Assembly: GCA_021807225.1 (NCBI GenBank)
Contig: JAKAPI010000016.1
Coordinates: 1-12,967, forward strand
DNA: 12,967 nt
Direction: 5' to 3'
Source of the DNA: an archaeon
Lineage (GTDB): Archaea; Thermoproteota; Nitrososphaeria; Nitrososphaerales; UBA183
Within the stretch, counting starts at the first letter, position 1, and every line of letters begins with the position of its first letter. The notes beneath the pieces were generated by a model that saw only the letters and a list, made by a program, of their open reading frames with translations, was not told the origin of the DNA and did not search any database. A program made the position numbers and the translations under genes. Positions 12,845 to 12,967 of the stretch are shown here, piece by piece.

Positions 12845-12967
12845 TTGGCTGTTGAGGAGCTCGAGGCACCCCGCCGTCCGCCTGTGGCCACCGTCAGGAT
12901 CGACGCCATGGAGAAGGCGGCAGGCGAGACGAAGTACACGACCGACAACGTCCACGAGGACGCCCTC
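12845..12967 (+). CDS. Xanthine dehydrogenase/CoxL-family molybdenum-binding subunit, N-terminus only
   Basis: Forty-one codons up to the right edge, with no stop. The translation begins MAVEELEAPRRPP and continues VATVRIDAMEKAAGETKYTT, then DNVHEDAL. The pattern (V)xRIDAxEKxxGxxKYTxDN is the standard N-terminus of the large, molybdopterin-cytosine-dinucleotide-binding subunit of the xanthine dehydrogenase/aldehyde oxidase/CO dehydrogenase family, normally 700-800 residues. These enzymes hydroxylate purines, aldehydes or aromatic heterocycles, or oxidise CO; the active-site loop that would tell lies outside the window. The TTG start is supported by the TATA box about 28 bp upstream and by the usual short N-terminal extension. 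FAD and iron-sulfur subunits would be expected next to it, beyond the window. Confidence 0.75.
   Translation, partial: MAVEELEAPRRPPVATVRIDAMEKAAGETKYTTDNVHEDAL

Overview
The window looks like a piece of chromosome from a GC-rich heterotrophic archaeon. Evidence: a metallo-beta-lactamase fold gene, an MFS gene, a ParB-like gene and a molybdenum-hydroxylase gene each carry an A/T-rich TATA-like box centred about 27-29 bp before the start codon, as expected for leaderless or near-leaderless archaeal transcripts. A TrmB-type regulator, a stand-alone thiolase/DUF35 pair and many TTG/GTG starts point the same way. Heterotrophic Thermoproteota (Nitrososphaeria- or Bathyarchaeia-like) would fit, but that placement is a guess; no rRNA or other marker is present.

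Layout from left to right: the 3' two-thirds of a serine hydroxymethyltransferase gene (+, cut by the left edge); 510 bp without a gene; an MFS sugar-porter-like transporter (-); 855 bp without a gene; a translationally coupled pair on the minus strand, a thiolase-fold protein lacking the usual catalytic residues followed by a DUF35 zinc-ribbon/OB-fold protein; a divergent metallo-beta-lactamase fold hydrolase (+); an enoyl-CoA hydratase/isomerase family protein (-), whose stop overlaps that of the hydrolase; a 1,035-bp IS5-type insertion sequence with a decayed transposase, inverted ends and an 8-bp target duplication; a family III CoA-transferase (-); a divergent zinc alcohol dehydrogenase (+); a ParB-like protein (+); a 355-bp gap holding a perfect 18-bp palindrome; a TrmB-family regulator (+); and at the right edge the first 41 codons of a xanthine dehydrogenase/CoxL-like molybdenum-binding subunit (+).

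Functionally, the middle (about 1.4-10.2 kb) reads as a catabolic acyl-CoA island: transporter, CoA-transferase to activate an acid, crotonase to hydrate or isomerise it, a DUF35-linked thiolase-fold enzyme to cleave or condense the acyl-CoA, a hydrolase and an alcohol dehydrogenase. The thiolase-fold protein has lost the nucleophilic Cys, the catalytic His and the second Cys, which resembles the Ltp2-type aldolases of steroid side-chain degradation more than true thiolases. I infer a retro-aldol C-C cleavage step; the substrate cannot be read from sequence. The insertion sequence separates the CoA-transferase and crotonase genes, which would have been about 63 bp apart before insertion. The ParB-like gene and the nearby palindrome form a second point of interest, a possible partition protein/centromere site pair without an adjacent ParA.
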